Under the pieces are notes generated by a model, which saw nothing but the letters and a program-made list of their open reading frames with translations, did no database searches and was not told the DNA's origin. From contig NZ_JAGQCY010000007.1 of assembly GCF_024346455.1 (NCBI RefSeq), positions 84,631 to 148,630 on the forward strand: DNA of 64,000 bases. The letters are read 5' to 3'. The translations under genes and the position numbers were made by a program. The stretch comes from Cyanobium sp. Aljojuca 7A6 (GTDB taxonomy: Bacteria > Cyanobacteriota > Cyanobacteriia > PCC-6307 > Cyanobiaceae). Within the stretch, counting starts at the first letter, position 1; the number at the start of each line of letters is the position of its first letter. Positions 45,596-55,537 of this stretch are shown piece by piece.

Positions 45596-46936
45596 TCAGG
45601 TGGTCTGGGCCGCGGTCTCCGACTGACCACCGATCACGACCCGCAGCAGAACCGGGGCCAGGAAGGTGGTGCCGATCACCATCAACAGGATGGCGGCTTC
45701 GAGGGCCGGGGTGAGGATGCCGGCCTGGTTGCCCAGGCCCAGGAAGATCAGACCGACTTCCCCGCGGGGCATCATCCCCAGACCCACCACCAGCCGGTTG
45801 GTGGGGTCTTTGCTGGTGTAGGTCCAGCCGGCGGCCACCTTGCCGACCACGGCCACCACCAGCAGGAACAGGGCCACCACCAGACCCTCGCGGTTGGCGG
45901 GATCGAAGGGGTTCAGCACCGACAGGTCCATGCCGGTGCCGATCAGCACGAAGAACACCGTGGCGAACAGGGCCACCAGGGGTTTGACGGCCGTTTCGAT
46001 GTCGTGGGTGTGCTTGGAGGCGCTCAGGATCAGGCCGGCGGCGAAGGCCCCCAGGGCGGCCTCAAGGCCGATCGCCTGGGCGGCGAAGCAGCAGAGGGTG
46101 AGGACCACGAAGCTGGCCACCGCCACATCACCGGGGGCTTTGAGCTGATCCACCACCCAGTCGAAGGCCGGAGCGGCGTAGCGGCTGAGCACCAGGGCGA
46201 TCGCCACGAAGATCACCGCCGCGGTGCACAGCTTGACGATCGGCCCCAGGGTGAAGGAACCGCCACCAGCCAGGGAGACCACCACCGCCAGGATCACGAT
46301 GCCGAGGATGTCGTCGAGCACGGCGGCACCGATGACGATCTGGCCTTCCTTGCGCTTCAGCCATTGCAGCTCACCGAACACGCTCGCGGTGATGCCGATC
46401 GAGGTGGCCGTCATGGCGGCGCCGGCGAAGAGGGAAGGGATGAACGGCACGTGGAAGAGGTAGTAGAGGCCGGCGGTGCCGGCGGCGAAGGGCAACACCA
46501 CCCCGGTGAAGGCCACGGTGCCGGCCTGGACCCCCACGGCCACGAGTTCATCGAGCTCGCTCTCCAGGCCCGTCAGGAAGAGCAGCGAGAACAGGCCGAT
46601 CTCGGCCACCACCTTGAGGCTGGAGAACGTCTCGCCATAGAGGGAGGTGATGGCGTCAGGCGTCATTCCGCCCAGGGAGCTGAGCAGCCCGAGGACGGCG
46701 CCGCTCAGCTGGGCCTGGGCCTCAGGGGGCACGACCAGATGCAGGCCGGAGGCGCCGATGATCACCCCGGCGACCAGTTCGCCCAGGATGGTGGGCAGTT
46801 GCAGGCGGACCATCAGCTCTGCCATCAAGCGGGCTGCCACGAAAATCACAAGAAAACGTCCAACCCCGATCAGGGTTTCCGTCACTTCAACTTGGTGGTT
46901 GCCGACTTCCATCAGCAGCGTGGGCAAAAAATCCAT
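45596..46936 (-). CDS. CPA2 Na+/H+ antiporter (NapA-like)
   Basis: A 446-residue antiporter with about 12 hydrophobic segments. The first helices show LPTILGELVAGVIIGASGLH, and the mid-part ASVFGELQWLKRKEGQIVIGAAVLDDILGIV carries the paired acidic residues of CPA2 transport sites (near residues 205-215). Likely extrudes Na+ in exchange for H+. It is next to SbtB/SbtA and BicA, which use the Na+ gradient. No C-terminal TrkA-N domain. Confidence 0.88.
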   Translation of the reverse strand: MDFLPTLLMEVGNHQVEVTETLIGVGRFLVIFVAARLMAELMVRLQLPTILGELVAGVIIGASGLHLVVPPEAQAQLSGAVLGLLSSLGGMTPDAITSLYGETFSSLKVVAEIGLFSLLFLTGLESELDELVAVGVQAGTVAFTGVVLPFAAGTAGLYYLFHVPFIPSLFAGAAMTATSIGITASVFGELQWLKRKEGQIVIGAAVLDDILGIVILAVVVSLAGGGSFTLGPIVKLCTAAVIFVAIALVLSRYAAPAFDWVVDQLKAPGDVAVASFVVLTLCCFAAQAIGLEAALGAFAAGLILSASKHTHDIETAVKPLVALFATVFFVLIGTGMDLSVLNPFDPANREGLVVALFLLVVAVVGKVAAGWTYTSKDPTNRLVVGLGMMPRGEVGLIFLGLGNQAGILTPALEAAILLMVIGTTFLAPVLLRVVIGGQSETAAQTT

Positions 46937-47143
46937 CAGGTGGGTTTGGGGGTGGGTGCAGTTTTAGGTGGAATCCAGGGCAATCGGTTGCCTTTAACAA
47001 GTCGGAATCCACTCGAGAAGGTGATGGCTCCGATCAGCGGTGGTGATCGATGCTGGTGATTGATCGGGACGGAGAGCTGGAGTTGAGGGCCGAGCTGGCC
47101 ATGGAATCAGGAGATTTCAGCGGCAGCCAGTGATCCTGGTGGA

Positions 47144-47458
47144 TCAGAACTTGTGATCGCGCAGGGCCTCCACCTGGTAGATGTAAGTGATGATCGAGAA
47201 GTCCGCGTAATACTTGGCTTCGATCGCACGGGTGATCTCGTCAGCCAGCTCGCGGGTACCTGTGAGCACTTCGATTTTCACATTCGAAAGGGTGTGGGAC
47301 ACGCTGGGCTCTCCCGTGGAGCGCACATTGCGGCTACCTTCTCCACCCGCTGCATTGACGGTGTAACCGGTGGCACCTGCCGCCTTGATGATCTTGATCA
47401 GTTTCTTGGAGAGGATTTCCTCCGCAACGATCACCAGCTTCCAGACCTGTTGACTCAT
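47144..47458 (-). CDS. sbtB: PII-like regulator of SbtA
   Basis: A 104-residue trimeric PII-like protein starting [20 protein letters not shown]. The T-loop region [17 protein letters not shown] (residues about 33-49) and the strand [11 protein letters not shown] are as in SbtB, which binds cAMP and adenine nucleotides and controls SbtA. A strong Shine-Dalgarno sequence (cggagg) lies 8 nt before the ATG. It is 49 nt after the sbtA stop on the same strand. Confidence 0.94.
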   Translation of the reverse strand: MSQQVWKLVIVAEEILSKKLIKIIKAAGATGYTVNAAGGEGSRNVRSTGEPSVSHTLSNVKIEVLTGTRELADEITRAIEAKYYADFSIITYIYQVEALRDHKF

Positions 47459-47507
47459 GACCTTAGCCTCCGTATGGTTGTGGATTGGAAAGTTTAACGA
47501 GCGATGA

Positions 47508-48509
47508 TCACCCCATCATCTCGGCAAGCCCAATGAACAGGGGGATGCAGATGGCGATGGCCACGGGCGTGCCGATGGCTGTGGAAGCACCGATGTAGGC
47601 CGAAGGGTTGGCCGACGGGATGCCAGCGCGAAGGGTCGGCGGGCCCGAGATATCCGAGCTTGACGCTGCGATCACTGCTAGAACGACAGCGCCACCGATG
47701 CTGAAGCCGGTGATTTTGTGAATGATCAGGCCAAGACCGAAGGCCAGAAAACCATGCACGATCGGCGCAAAGAAGGCATAGATGGCAAACCACTGGGCCA
47801 CCTTGCGCAGCTCGTTCATGCGTTGGGCGGCCTCCATCCCCATGATGATCATCAGAATCGCGAGGAAACCGCGGAACAGAGGGTTGAAGAAGCTCTCATA
47901 GACGGGCTCGGGCTTGGTGAGAATGCCGAGGGCCACGCCCAGGAGCAGCGACGTGACCGCCGAGCTCTGCATGCTCTCTTGGATGATCGGCCAGATCTCG
48001 ACTTTTTCGGAGGCGTTGTCGTTTCGCTTGCTGAGATAAACGCTGGCCACCACGATCGCCGTCACCAGGGCCGGAATGTCCATGAAGGGATAGAGGGCCG
48101 CCGTCCAGGCCTCATAGGGGATCTTGGCGGAATCCAGCTGTGGCAGGACCGCCGCCAGCGTGGAGCCACTCACCGCGCCGAACAGGCCACCCGTGGCGAC
48201 GGCGTCAGGCACCGTGATGCCGGGCAGTTTCCCCAGGGTGTAACGACCGATGAAAACGATCACGATGCCAATCAGCACGGCCGCGAGAGCCGGGAGCAGG
48301 ATCTCGGAAGGGTTGGAATTGCGAATGGCGATCCCGCCGGTCAAGCCGATCTTCATCAGCAGGAAGAAACTGATGAACTTGTAGATTGAATCTGGAATGG
48401 CCAGCTGGCTGCCAAGCGAGGCGACGATGATGCCTCCGATCAGGAATCCGAGGGTCGGGGACTGAAGCTGCTCCAGGAAGAGCGGGATGAAGTCGGAAAG
48501 AAAATTCAC
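47508..48509 (-). CDS. sbtA: Sodium-dependent bicarbonate transporter SbtA
   Basis: High-affinity Na+/HCO3- symporter in the plasma membrane, 333 residues with ten hydrophobic segments. It starts with [26 protein letters not shown] sequence (GTG at 48509), near to that of other SbtA proteins; [13 protein letters not shown] and [14 protein letters not shown] are the family motifs. A frame open to 48683 adds a soluble stretch not expected in SbtA, so it is rejected. Its long upstream region (636 nt) is shared with the divergent bicA and likely holds low-CO2 control sites. Confidence 0.93.
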   Translation of the reverse strand: MNFLSDFIPLFLEQLQSPTLGFLIGGIIVASLGSQLAIPDSIYKFISFFLLMKIGLTGGIAIRNSNPSEILLPALAAVLIGIVIVFIGRYTLGKLPGITVPDAVATGGLFGAVSGSTLAAVLPQLDSAKIPYEAWTAALYPFMDIPALVTAIVVASVYLSKRNDNASEKVEIWPIIQESMQSSAVTSLLLGVALGILTKPEPVYESFFNPLFRGFLAILMIIMGMEAAQRMNELRKVAQWFAIYAFFAPIVHGFLAFGLGLIIHKITGFSIGGAVVLAVIAASSSDISGPPTLRAGIPSANPSAYIGASTAIGTPVAIAICIPLFIGLAEMMG

Positions 48510-49145
48510 GTTGTGAGTTCGCGGCTCCTGAATGAAGTCTGTGGAAGGTAGCAGGTTTGCGAAGACTTTATTTGAGCAATAGGAGCCATAAGGCATTGTT
48601 ATCTCCACGCGTTCTGCTATAAACAAGCGAGCAGTCGATGCATGTCGCGAGTCGTGTTCTTGTTCGGCAGATGTGACTGGCATAGTTATTGCACATCACT
48701 ACGCTGCGTCGCGTATAGGCAAGTCATGAACTACACGTCCACTTCGTATTCAGGAGCTTACGGATCGCCGGCTGGGACGAGGGAAAGGGAGGCCTGGGCT
48801 GGTCAAGTCAGTTCTGCCTGTTCTCTCAGGAACCGTGATATACCAAGATGTCTGGGCGTCTAAGCGGAATGCCGCAGCCTCCGAAAGTCCCCGGCTGCAT
48901 GCCCCTTGTCTGGGCATGAATCGCTCATCTGATTCCATCCCCAGTCCGCACCCCTTCAAGGGTGACGCTGTGCGATCCAGGCCTGACGGGTTCTGAAGCA
49001 AGCAGGCGGAAACTTGCCGGCAGGGAGGCTCGGCCAGCACGGGGCAAGATTGCGATTCTCTTCGGCCATGGTCCTGACAAGCCTGAAGACACCCAGCCGT
49101 CCTGAGTAACCCCTATGGTTGCGCCCACCACGCCTGTCTGTAGTG
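48510..49145. promoter_or_regulatory. Divergent regulatory region between sbtA and bicA
   Basis: 636 nt without a supported gene, unusually long for this window and less GC-rich than the flanks. Both flanking genes are bicarbonate transporters that respond to CO2 limitation in other cyanobacteria, so LysR-type (CmpR/CcmR) sites are expected here. I cannot point to a convincing consensus site. A short frame at 48726-48863 (MNYTSTSYSGAYGSPAGTR, then 26 more residues) is too weak to call. Confidence 0.5.
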
Positions 49146-50834
49146 ATGGCAACTGTTTCATCCCCTCCAGGGCCTCCGCCTTTCCGCCTGCTGAATCACA
49201 TCAGCACCCAGAACATCAAAGGCGACATCTTCGGCGGGGTCACGGCTGCGGTGATCGCCCTGCCGATGGCCCTTGCTTTCGGCGTGGCCTCCGGTGCCGG
49301 TGCCGCTGCCGGCCTCTGGGGCGCCGTGCTGGTGGGCCTGTTCGCCGCCCTGTTCGGCGGTACGCCCACTCTGATCTCCGAGCCCACCGGTCCGATGACG
49401 GTGGTGATGACGGCCGTCATCGCCAGCCTCACCGCCCGGGATCCTGAGAACGGCCTGGCCATGGCCTTCACCGTGGTGATGCTGGCCGGTGTGTTCCAGA
49501 TCGTCTTCGGGATGCTGAAGCTGGGCCGCTACATCACCCAGATGCCCTACACGGTGATCTCGGGCTTCATGAGCGGCATCGGGATCATCCTGATGGTGCT
49601 GCAATTCGGTCCTTTCCTGGGTCAGGCCATCCCCAAAGGTGGTGTGCTCGGCACCCTCACGAACGTGCCCTCGCTGCTGGCCAACGCCCGGCCCGCTGAA
49701 GTCACCCTGGCCGTGGTCACCCTGGCGATCCTCTGGTTCACGCCGGGCCAGATCAAGAAGGTGGCCCCGCCCCAGCTGATCGCGCTGGTCTTGGGCACGG
49801 TCCTCTCCCTCACCCTGCTCACCGGCGGTGGCGGCGAGGACATCCGCCGCATTGGTGAGATCGCCTCCGGTTTCCCCAGCCTGCGGTTGCCCCACTTCGC
49901 GCTGCCCCAGCTCCAGGTGATGCTGATCGATGCCGCGGTGCTCGGCATGCTCGGCTGCATCGACGCCCTGCTCACCGCCGTGATCGCCGACAGCATCACC
50001 CGTACCGAGCACGATCCCAACAAGGAACTGATCGGCCAGGGCCTGGGCAACCTCGTTTCCGGTCTGTTCGGTGGCATTGCCGGCGCTGGCGCCACCATGG
50101 GCACCGTCGTCAACATCCAGGCAGGCGGGCGCAGTGCCCTGTCCGGCATCAGCCGCGCCCTGATCCTGATGCTGGTGATCCTGGCCGGCACCCGGTTGGC
50201 GGCCCAGATTCCCCAGGCCGTTCTGGCCGGCATTGCCCTGAAGGTGGGTTTCGACATCGTCGACTGGGGCTTCCTCAAGCGCGCCCACCGCATCTCGATC
50301 ACCGGGGCGCTGATCATGTATCTGGTGATCGGGCTCACCGTGCTGGTGGACCTGATTGCCGCCGTGGGGATCGGCGTGTTCATCGCCAACATCCTCACGA
50401 TCGACAAGATGAGCGCTCTGCAGAGCAAGTCGGTCAAGTCGGTCTCCACCGGCGACGGCGACCTGTTGCTCAACCCCGAGGAGAAGACCCTCCTCGACCA
50501 GGGCAAGGGGGAGGTGCTGCTATTCCAGCTCACCGGCGCGATGATCTTCGGTGTGGCCAAGGCGATCGGCCGCGAGCACAACGCCATCGGCGTCTGCAAG
50601 GCCGTGGTGTTCGATCTCACCGAGGTCTCCCACCTTGGCGTCACCGCGGCCCTGGCGGTGGAGCTCGCCGTCGAGGAAGCGATCGAGAAGGGTCGTCAGG
50701 TGTTCGTGGTCGGTGCCAGCGGCACCACCCGCCAGCGCCTCGAGAAGCTCGGGCTGTACGCCAAGCTGCCGCTGGAGCGCACCACCCTCAGCCGCCACGA
50801 CGCCCTGCAGCAGGCCGTCGCCGGGCTGGGCTGA
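49146..50834 (+). CDS. bicA: Sodium-dependent bicarbonate transporter BicA
   Basis: A 562-residue SulP/SLC26 protein. About 12-14 hydrophobic segments start at IKGDIFGGVTAAVIALPMALAFGVASGAG, the BicA signature, with TPTLISEPTGPMTVVMTAVIA next. A C-terminal STAS domain runs from about 435 (VLLFQLTGAMIFGVAKAI). Low-affinity, high-flux Na+/HCO3- symport. ATG at 49146 chosen from the family N-terminus; the frame is open to 49119. It is divergent from sbtA. Confidence 0.93.
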   Translation: MATVSSPPGPPPFRLLNHISTQNIKGDIFGGVTAAVIALPMALAFGVASGAGAAAGLWGAVLVGLFAALFGGTPTLISEPTGPMTVVMTAVIASLTARDPENGLAMAFTVVMLAGVFQIVFGMLKLGRYITQMPYTVISGFMSGIGIILMVLQFGPFLGQAIPKGGVLGTLTNVPSLLANARPAEVTLAVVTLAILWFTPGQIKKVAPPQLIALVLGTVLSLTLLTGGGGEDIRRIGEIASGFPSLRLPHFALPQLQVMLIDAAVLGMLGCIDALLTAVIADSITRTEHDPNKELIGQGLGNLVSGLFGGIAGAGATMGTVVNIQAGGRSALSGISRALILMLVILAGTRLAAQIPQAVLAGIALKVGFDIVDWGFLKRAHRISITGALIMYLVIGLTVLVDLIAAVGIGVFIANILTIDKMSALQSKSVKSVSTGDGDLLLNPEEKTLLDQGKGEVLLFQLTGAMIFGVAKAIGREHNAIGVCKAVVFDLTEVSHLGVTAALAVELAVEEAIEKGRQVFVVGASGTTRQRLEKLGLYAKLPLERTTLSRHDALQQAVAGLG

Positions 50835-50885
50835 TCACCGGGCGGTTCCATCACCAAGGATGGTGGTGGTTCTGCCCTCCCGCGA

Positions 50886-51812
50886 ATGTCCGGTTCCCGG
50901 CCGCCTTCCCCTTCTGAGGCCGATGGGGCCACCCTGGCGGCCCTCGGCGAACTGGTGGCGGTCGTGGCCCGGCTGCGGGATCCCCAGGGGGGCTGCCCCT
51001 GGGACCTGGCCCAGACCCACAGCACCCTGATCCCCTACGTGCTGGAGGAGGCCCATGAGGTGGCCGATGCGATCCGCCAGGGCGATGACGGCCATCTGGC
51101 CGAAGAACTGGGTGATCTGCTGCTGCAGGTGGTCCTGCACGCCCGCATCGCCAGCGAAACGGAACGCTTTGATCTGGCCGCCGTCGCCGCCGCCATCACG
51201 GAGAAGCTGGTGCGGCGCCACCCGCATGTGTTTGACCCGGCGGCCCAGCGGGCCGCCGACCCCGAGGCCGTGCGCCGCAGCTGGGAGGCGATCAAGGCCG
51301 CGGAACGCCAGGAGTGGCAGCGGACCACTGCCGGCGATGGTTCCCCGATCCAGCCCGCCAGCCCCCTCAGCGACCGGCTGGCGGAAAAGGTGCGCGGCCA
51401 GCCGGCCCTGGCCGGCGCCATGACCATCTCCCGCAAGGCCGCCGCGGCCGGATTCGAGTGGGACACCATGGAGGCCGTGTGGGCGAAGGTGCAGGAGGAA
51501 ATGGACGAGCTGCGGGAGGCCGTGGCCAGCGGCGATCGGGTTCACGCCCAGGAAGAACTGGGCGACGTCCTTTTCACCCTGGTGAACGTGGCCCGCTGGT
51601 GCGATCTCGACCCCGAGGAGGGCCTGGCCGGCACCAACCACCGCTTCCTCGACCGCTTCTCCCGGGTGGAGGCCGCCCTGGGCGGCGACCTCGGCGGGCG
51701 GGGCCTGGCGGAGCTGGAGGGCCACTGGCAGGCGGCCAAGGCCCAGATCCGCTCCGAGAGTGGCCCAGGTCCTACCCCTCCTCAGGCGGACCCTGCCGCC
51801 GGCGGCTCTTGA
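50886..51812 (+). CDS. mazG: Nucleoside triphosphate pyrophosphohydrolase MazG
   Basis: Hydrolyses non-canonical or excess NTPs to NMP and pyrophosphate. The 308-residue protein has two MazG folds. The first holds EEAHEVADAIRQGDDGHLAEELGDLLLQVV (E-E-x2-E and E-x2-D metal sites, near residues 56-85), the second QEEMDELREAVASGD and EELGDVLFTLVN (near 205-240). Its end overlaps arfB by 41 nt on the opposite strand. Confidence 0.93.
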   Translation: MSGSRPPSPSEADGATLAALGELVAVVARLRDPQGGCPWDLAQTHSTLIPYVLEEAHEVADAIRQGDDGHLAEELGDLLLQVVLHARIASETERFDLAAVAAAITEKLVRRHPHVFDPAAQRAADPEAVRRSWEAIKAAERQEWQRTTAGDGSPIQPASPLSDRLAEKVRGQPALAGAMTISRKAAAAGFEWDTMEAVWAKVQEEMDELREAVASGDRVHAQEELGDVLFTLVNVARWCDLDPEEGLAGTNHRFLDRFSRVEAALGGDLGGRGLAELEGHWQAAKAQIRSESGPGPTPPQADPAAGGS

Positions 51813-52206
51813 GTGATCCCCGCTGTCGTTTGGCCTGCAGGCGGCGCTCCACCGAGCCGCGGCTGGGTTTCGTCGGGCGGCGCGGTGGCGGTGGCGGCGC
51901 GATCGCCGCCTGGATCAGCTCCACCAGGCGCTTCTGCGCCGCCTGACGGTTCTGCCACTGGGAGCGGTGTTCCATCGCCACGATCACCAGGCCGGCCGGG
52001 GTGAGCCGGGCGGCCAGTCGCCGCAGGGCGCGCTCCAGCAGCGTCGGCGGCAGGGCGCTGCTGGCGGCCAGGTCGTACACCAGCTCCACCCGGGAGTCGG
52101 TGGTGTTCACCCCCTGGCCCCCGGGGCCGGAGGCGCGCGAGAAGCGCCAGCTCAGCTCGGCCGCCGGGATCGCCAGGCCATTCCCCAGGGGCAGATCGCC
52201 GCTCAC
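51772..52206 (-). CDS. arfB: Alternative ribosome-rescue factor ArfB
   Basis: A 144-residue peptidyl-tRNA hydrolase related to release factors. The GGQ motif is in [17 protein letters not shown] near residue 26-42, where Gly-Gly-Gln catalyses release. A basic tail ([19 protein letters not shown]) enters the empty mRNA channel of stalled ribosomes. It starts 4 nt into the carbonic anhydrase stop (overlap with 52203-52206). Confidence 0.92.
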   Translation of the reverse strand: MSGDLPLGNGLAIPAAELSWRFSRASGPGGQGVNTTDSRVELVYDLAASSALPPTLLERALRRLAARLTPAGLVIVAMEHRSQWQNRQAAQKRLVELIQAAIAPPPPPRRPTKPSRGSVERRLQAKRQRGSLKSRRRQGPPEEG

Positions 52207-52952
52207 ACCAGGCTCACTTCGCCACTGCCGATGTCGAAGTAGGCGGCCTGGATGCGCAAACGCCCGTCCGCCAGGGCCTCGCGCAGCAGAGCACTGCGTT
52301 GCGGCAGGTCGGCGGCGGCGGCGGCCGCGTTGGTGCGCACCGCCTGGGCCAGGTCCGCCCCTGGCTTGAGGCTGGCCCGGATCGGTGCCACCAGCTCCTC
52401 CAGCAGGGGCGTGAGTGGGGCGCTGGCCATGGCGGCGGTCACCGCGCCGCAGCCGCTGTGGCCCATCACCAGGATCAGGGGCATCGCCAGCTCCGCCACG
52501 GCGTACTCCAGGGAGGCGATGCCCTCGTCGAAGGCCGTGTTGCCGGCGCTGCGCACTTCAAACAGCTCCCCGGCCCCGCAGGCGAAGATCCACTCCGGTG
52601 CCACCCGCGAATCGGCGCAGCAGAGCACCGCAGCCCAGGGCCGCTGGCCGGCGGCCAGGGCATCGGGCCGCACCTGGCAGTGCAGCGGCCAGGTTTCGTG
52701 CAGCAGAGTGGCCCGGCCCTGGGGATCCTCGCTGCGCTCGGCCGCCTGCCAGGCCTTGCAGAAGTCGCGGTTGCGGCGCAACAGCTCCTGCAGCGGGTCG
52801 CCGCTGGGCCGGCACACCGACAGCCGCTCAGCCAGGCTGCCGCCCGCCGCCGCCGCCGCCGCCGCCGCTTCCGCCGGCCGCAGGGTGTTCAGGGCCAGCC
52901 CGGCGCCCGCCAGACCCAGGTACTGCAACAGGTGGCGTCTGGAATGTGCCAT
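52203..52952 (-). CDS. Beta-carbonic anhydrase with export signal
   Basis: Zn enzyme hydrating CO2. The 249-residue protein has the C-x-D-x-R motif [11 protein letters not shown] (near residue 111) and HSGCGAV (near 167), providing two Cys and a His for Zn. It begins [24 protein letters not shown], an Arg-Arg plus hydrophobic segment typical of Tat signals, followed by [11 protein letters not shown]. It is thus probably periplasmic or lumenal, unlike carboxysomal CA. A GCC-rich tract (near 52847-52870) encodes the poly-Ala run. Overlaps arfB by 4 nt. Confidence 0.86.
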   Translation of the reverse strand: MAHSRRHLLQYLGLAGAGLALNTLRPAEAAAAAAAAGGSLAERLSVCRPSGDPLQELLRRNRDFCKAWQAAERSEDPQGRATLLHETWPLHCQVRPDALAAGQRPWAAVLCCADSRVAPEWIFACGAGELFEVRSAGNTAFDEGIASLEYAVAELAMPLILVMGHSGCGAVTAAMASAPLTPLLEELVAPIRASLKPGADLAQAVRTNAAAAAADLPQRSALLREALADGRLRIQAAYFDIGSGEVSLV

Positions 52953-53009
52953 GGCGCCGTGACAAGAGGTCCTGCCGAAGGTTTAGCTGGAAAGCCACGA
53001 GCCAACCGC

Positions 53010-53903
53010 ATGGGACCGCAACAGCCACCGGCCGACGCCTTCCCCAGCGGCGCCTGGGTGGACGAGGAGCTGGGAGGGGTGCGCTACGGCCTGGCCGCCA
53101 CCGTGGTGGAGGAGCACACCAGCCCCTACCAGCGCATCACGATCATTGACAGCCAGACCTACGGCAAGGGCCTGCTGCTCGACGGCTGCTGGATGACGGC
53201 GGAGAAGCAGGAGCGGCACTACCACGAACCGCTGGTGCATCCGGCCCTCTGCGCCGCCGCCTCGATCGAGCGGGTGCTGGTGATCGGTGGCGGGGATGGC
53301 GGCACCGCCCGCGAGTGCCTGCGCCATCCCGGCGTTGCCCACCTCGACATGGTGGAGATCGACGGGCTGGTGGTGGAGCTGTCCCAGAAGCACCTGCCCA
53401 GCCTCGGCGGCGACGCCTGGACCGACCCCCGCTTCCACCTCACCGTCGGCGACGGCATCGCCTGGGCGGCCACCGCCCCCGACGCCAGCTACGACGTGGT
53501 GCTGGTGGATGGTTCCGACCCGGCTGGACCGGCCGAGGGCCTGTTCAACCGCACGTTCTTCCAGAACTGCCGCCGCCTGCTGCGCCCCGGCGGTGTGTTC
53601 GCCACCCAGAGCGAATCCCCCGAGGCTTTCCGTCAGGTTCACATCGACACCGTGCGGCTGCTGCGCGAGGTGTTCGGCCATGCCGATCCGCTCTACGGCT
53701 GGGTGCCCATGTATCCGAGCGGCTGGTGGAGCTGGACCTTCGCCTGCCCCGACGGCCCCCGCTACCGGGAACCGCTGGCAGAGCGCGCCGCGGCGGTGGC
53801 GCCGGGCTGCAGCATCTGGTCGCCCCGCTGGCAGCGGGGTGCCTTCGAGGCGGTGCCGGCCTTTGTGGAGCGCCAGCTGGCCGACACCACGGCCCAGCCA
53901 TGA
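53010..53903 (+). CDS. speE: Polyamine aminopropyltransferase (spermidine synthase)
   Basis: Transfers an aminopropyl group from decarboxylated SAM to putrescine. The 297-residue enzyme has an N-terminal beta domain ([29 protein letters not shown] near residue 50), the [15 protein letters not shown] nucleotide motif near 96 and [18 protein letters not shown] near 160 with the catalytic Asp. ATG at 53010 chosen by family start; the frame is open far upstream inside the antisense CA gene. The ATGA overlap with speB shows a polyamine operon. Confidence 0.93.
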   Translation: MGPQQPPADAFPSGAWVDEELGGVRYGLAATVVEEHTSPYQRITIIDSQTYGKGLLLDGCWMTAEKQERHYHEPLVHPALCAAASIERVLVIGGGDGGTARECLRHPGVAHLDMVEIDGLVVELSQKHLPSLGGDAWTDPRFHLTVGDGIAWAATAPDASYDVVLVDGSDPAGPAEGLFNRTFFQNCRRLLRPGGVFATQSESPEAFRQVHIDTVRLLREVFGHADPLYGWVPMYPSGWWSWTFACPDGPRYREPLAERAAAVAPGCSIWSPRWQRGAFEAVPAFVERQLADTTAQP

Positions 53904-54760
53904 GCCTGGAGCTGTTCGACACCGAAGGGGCGATCTACATGGGCGCCCGCCGTGAGCCCCGGGGCTGCGCCGTGGGGCTGTTCGGCGTTCCCTACGACGG
54001 CACCACCTCCTTCCGCCCCGGCGCCCGCTTCGGCCCGGCGGCGATCCGGGAGGTGAGCAGTGGCCTGGAGAGCTATGACCCCCAGCTCGACCTGGATCTC
54101 GAGGACCTGGCCTTCGCCGACCTGGGGGCCGTGGCGATCCCCTTCGGCGCCCCCGAACCGGTGGTGGCGGCGGTACGCCAGGCCACGGAGGCGGTGCTGG
54201 ACCTGGGCCTGGCGCCCCTGATGCTGGGCGGTGAGCACTCGATCAGCAGTGGGGCCGTGGCGGCGGTGGCGCAACGCCACCCGGATCTGGTGATGGTGCA
54301 GCTGGATGCCCACGCCGACCTGCGCCAGAGCTGGCTCGGGGCCCGCCACAGCCACGCCTGCGCCATGCGCCGCTGCCTGGAGGTGCTGCCCAGCGGCGAG
54401 CTGCGCCAGATCGCCATCCGCAGCGGCACCCGCGAGGAGTTCCTGGAACTGCACGCCAGTGGCCGGCTGGTGCCGATCGCCGCGATGGCCGCGGCGCTGG
54501 CGCCCTTGCGGGGCCGGCCCCTCTATCTCACCGTCGACCTCGACTGGTTCGATCCCGCCGTGATGCCCGGCACGGGCACGCCGGAGCCCGGTGGTTTCCA
54601 CTGGCCCCAGTTCGCCGAACTGGTGGAGGAACTGCGCCAGCACCAGCTGGTGGCCGCCGACGTGGTGGAACTCGCCCCCCAGCTCGACCCCAGCGGCGTC
54701 AGCGCCGTGCTGGCCGCCAAGGTGACCCGCAGCCTGCTGCTGTTGCTTGGCGCTCAGTAG
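53900..54760 (+). CDS. speB: Agmatinase
   Basis: Mn2+ ureohydrolase making putrescine and urea from agmatine. The 286-residue protein has metal sites GGEHSISSG (near residue 110), DAHADLR (near 132) and [20 protein letters not shown] (near 212). The start overlaps the speE stop by 4 nt. Putrescine produced here is the substrate of SpeE. The 3' end overlaps the convergent cNMP-binding gene by 7 nt. Confidence 0.9.
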   Translation: MSLELFDTEGAIYMGARREPRGCAVGLFGVPYDGTTSFRPGARFGPAAIREVSSGLESYDPQLDLDLEDLAFADLGAVAIPFGAPEPVVAAVRQATEAVLDLGLAPLMLGGEHSISSGAVAAVAQRHPDLVMVQLDAHADLRQSWLGARHSHACAMRRCLEVLPSGELRQIAIRSGTREEFLELHASGRLVPIAAMAAALAPLRGRPLYLTVDLDWFDPAVMPGTGTPEPGGFHWPQFAELVEELRQHQLVAADVVELAPQLDPSGVSAVLAAKVTRSLLLLLGAQ

Positions 54761-55113
54761 CAGCAGGTGCCACTGGCGCGCTGCTCCCGCAGGCGGGTGT
54801 GCTGCTGGCCGATCAGTTGCACCGCCAGGGTGGGATGGTTGTGCAGCAGGTTGAGGAAGCGGAGCCGATCCAGCCGCAGCACTTCAACGGGCGTTCGGGC
54901 GAAGGCGTCGCCGCGGTGGCTCAGTTCGCGCCAGGTGATGTCCTGGTAACTGAACAGCTCGCCGGGGCGGAAGCAGGTTTTTTCGCCCTGCTCGCCCACC
55001 AGTTCAACGATGCCGCGCCGGACGGCGTAGATGGCGTCGGCGTTGGCGCCGCGGCAGAAGACATGGGCCCCTGTGGGAAGGGTGAAGGTTTCACAATCCA
55101 CATGCACAGCCAT
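54754..55113 (-). CDS. Stand-alone cyclic-nucleotide-binding domain protein
   Basis: A 119-residue Crp-like domain without DNA-binding part. Strand and hinge pattern FTLPTGAHVFCRGANADAIYAVRRGIVELV near residue 10-40 matches the cNMP beta-roll; the phosphate-binding cassette is not convincing (GELFSYQDITWRELSHRGD). It ends [12 protein letters not shown] at 55113 is preferred. The frame is open to 55680, but the extra N-terminus is low complexity. Target unknown. Confidence 0.7.
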   Translation of the reverse strand: MAVHVDCETFTLPTGAHVFCRGANADAIYAVRRGIVELVGEQGEKTCFRPGELFSYQDITWRELSHRGDAFARTPVEVLRLDRLRFLNLLHNHPTLAVQLIGQQHTRLREQRASGTCCY

Positions 55114-55297
55114 CAGTTCGATGGGTGATGGGGATGTGGTGGTTCTGATCAATTCAGGGGACCTCCGTGGTGGGGGTTGAACGGGGTTCTGCCGTCCTAG
55201 GGCCAAACGGGGCGCTCCGCTAGGAGAAGCGGGGAAGAAACAGCGGAAAAAAGTCAAAAACGAATCAACCGTCACACTTTTGACCGTTCCCGCGCCG

Positions 55298-55537
55298 TCA
55301 GCTGAGTCCGGTGGCCAGGCTGAGCTGCTGACTGCCCAGCGGAACGCGGGCCGGCCTGAGATGGCCGTCGGGTGACACCACCGGCAGCCGGGGCGGGCGC
55401 GCCGTCCAGTGGTGGCACCAGAGGTCGGCCACCAGCTCGGCGTGGATGGGAAGCTGGCGCAGCTGGCACCATCCCATCTCCACCCCGGCGGGAGGGGTGC
55501 AATGGCGGCAGCTGCGACAGTTGGGACGGTTGCCCAT
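55298..55537 (-). CDS. Small Cys-rich protein (CxxCxxC)
   Basis: A 79-residue protein starting MGNRPNCRSCRHC, with further Cys/His in GWCQLRQLPIH and DLWCHHWTARPP. Five Cys and several His suggest a Zn or Fe-S site. It resembles short proteins present in cyanobacteria that I cannot name. It lies between the cNMP-binding gene and gcvT, with 180 nt to each side. Confidence 0.55.
   Translation of the reverse strand: MGNRPNCRSCRHCTPPAGVEMGWCQLRQLPIHAELVADLWCHHWTARPPRLPVVSPDGHLRPARVPLGSQQLSLATGLS

Noticed and set aside
45269..47059. 596-codon open frame on the plus strand
   Set aside because: Antisense to arsS and the antiporter, His/Gly/Gln-rich, spanning two real genes.
48642..48863. 73-codon frame between sbtA and bicA
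   Set aside because: Short, no homology recognised, and placed in the regulatory gap; only the segment from 48726 looks protein-like.
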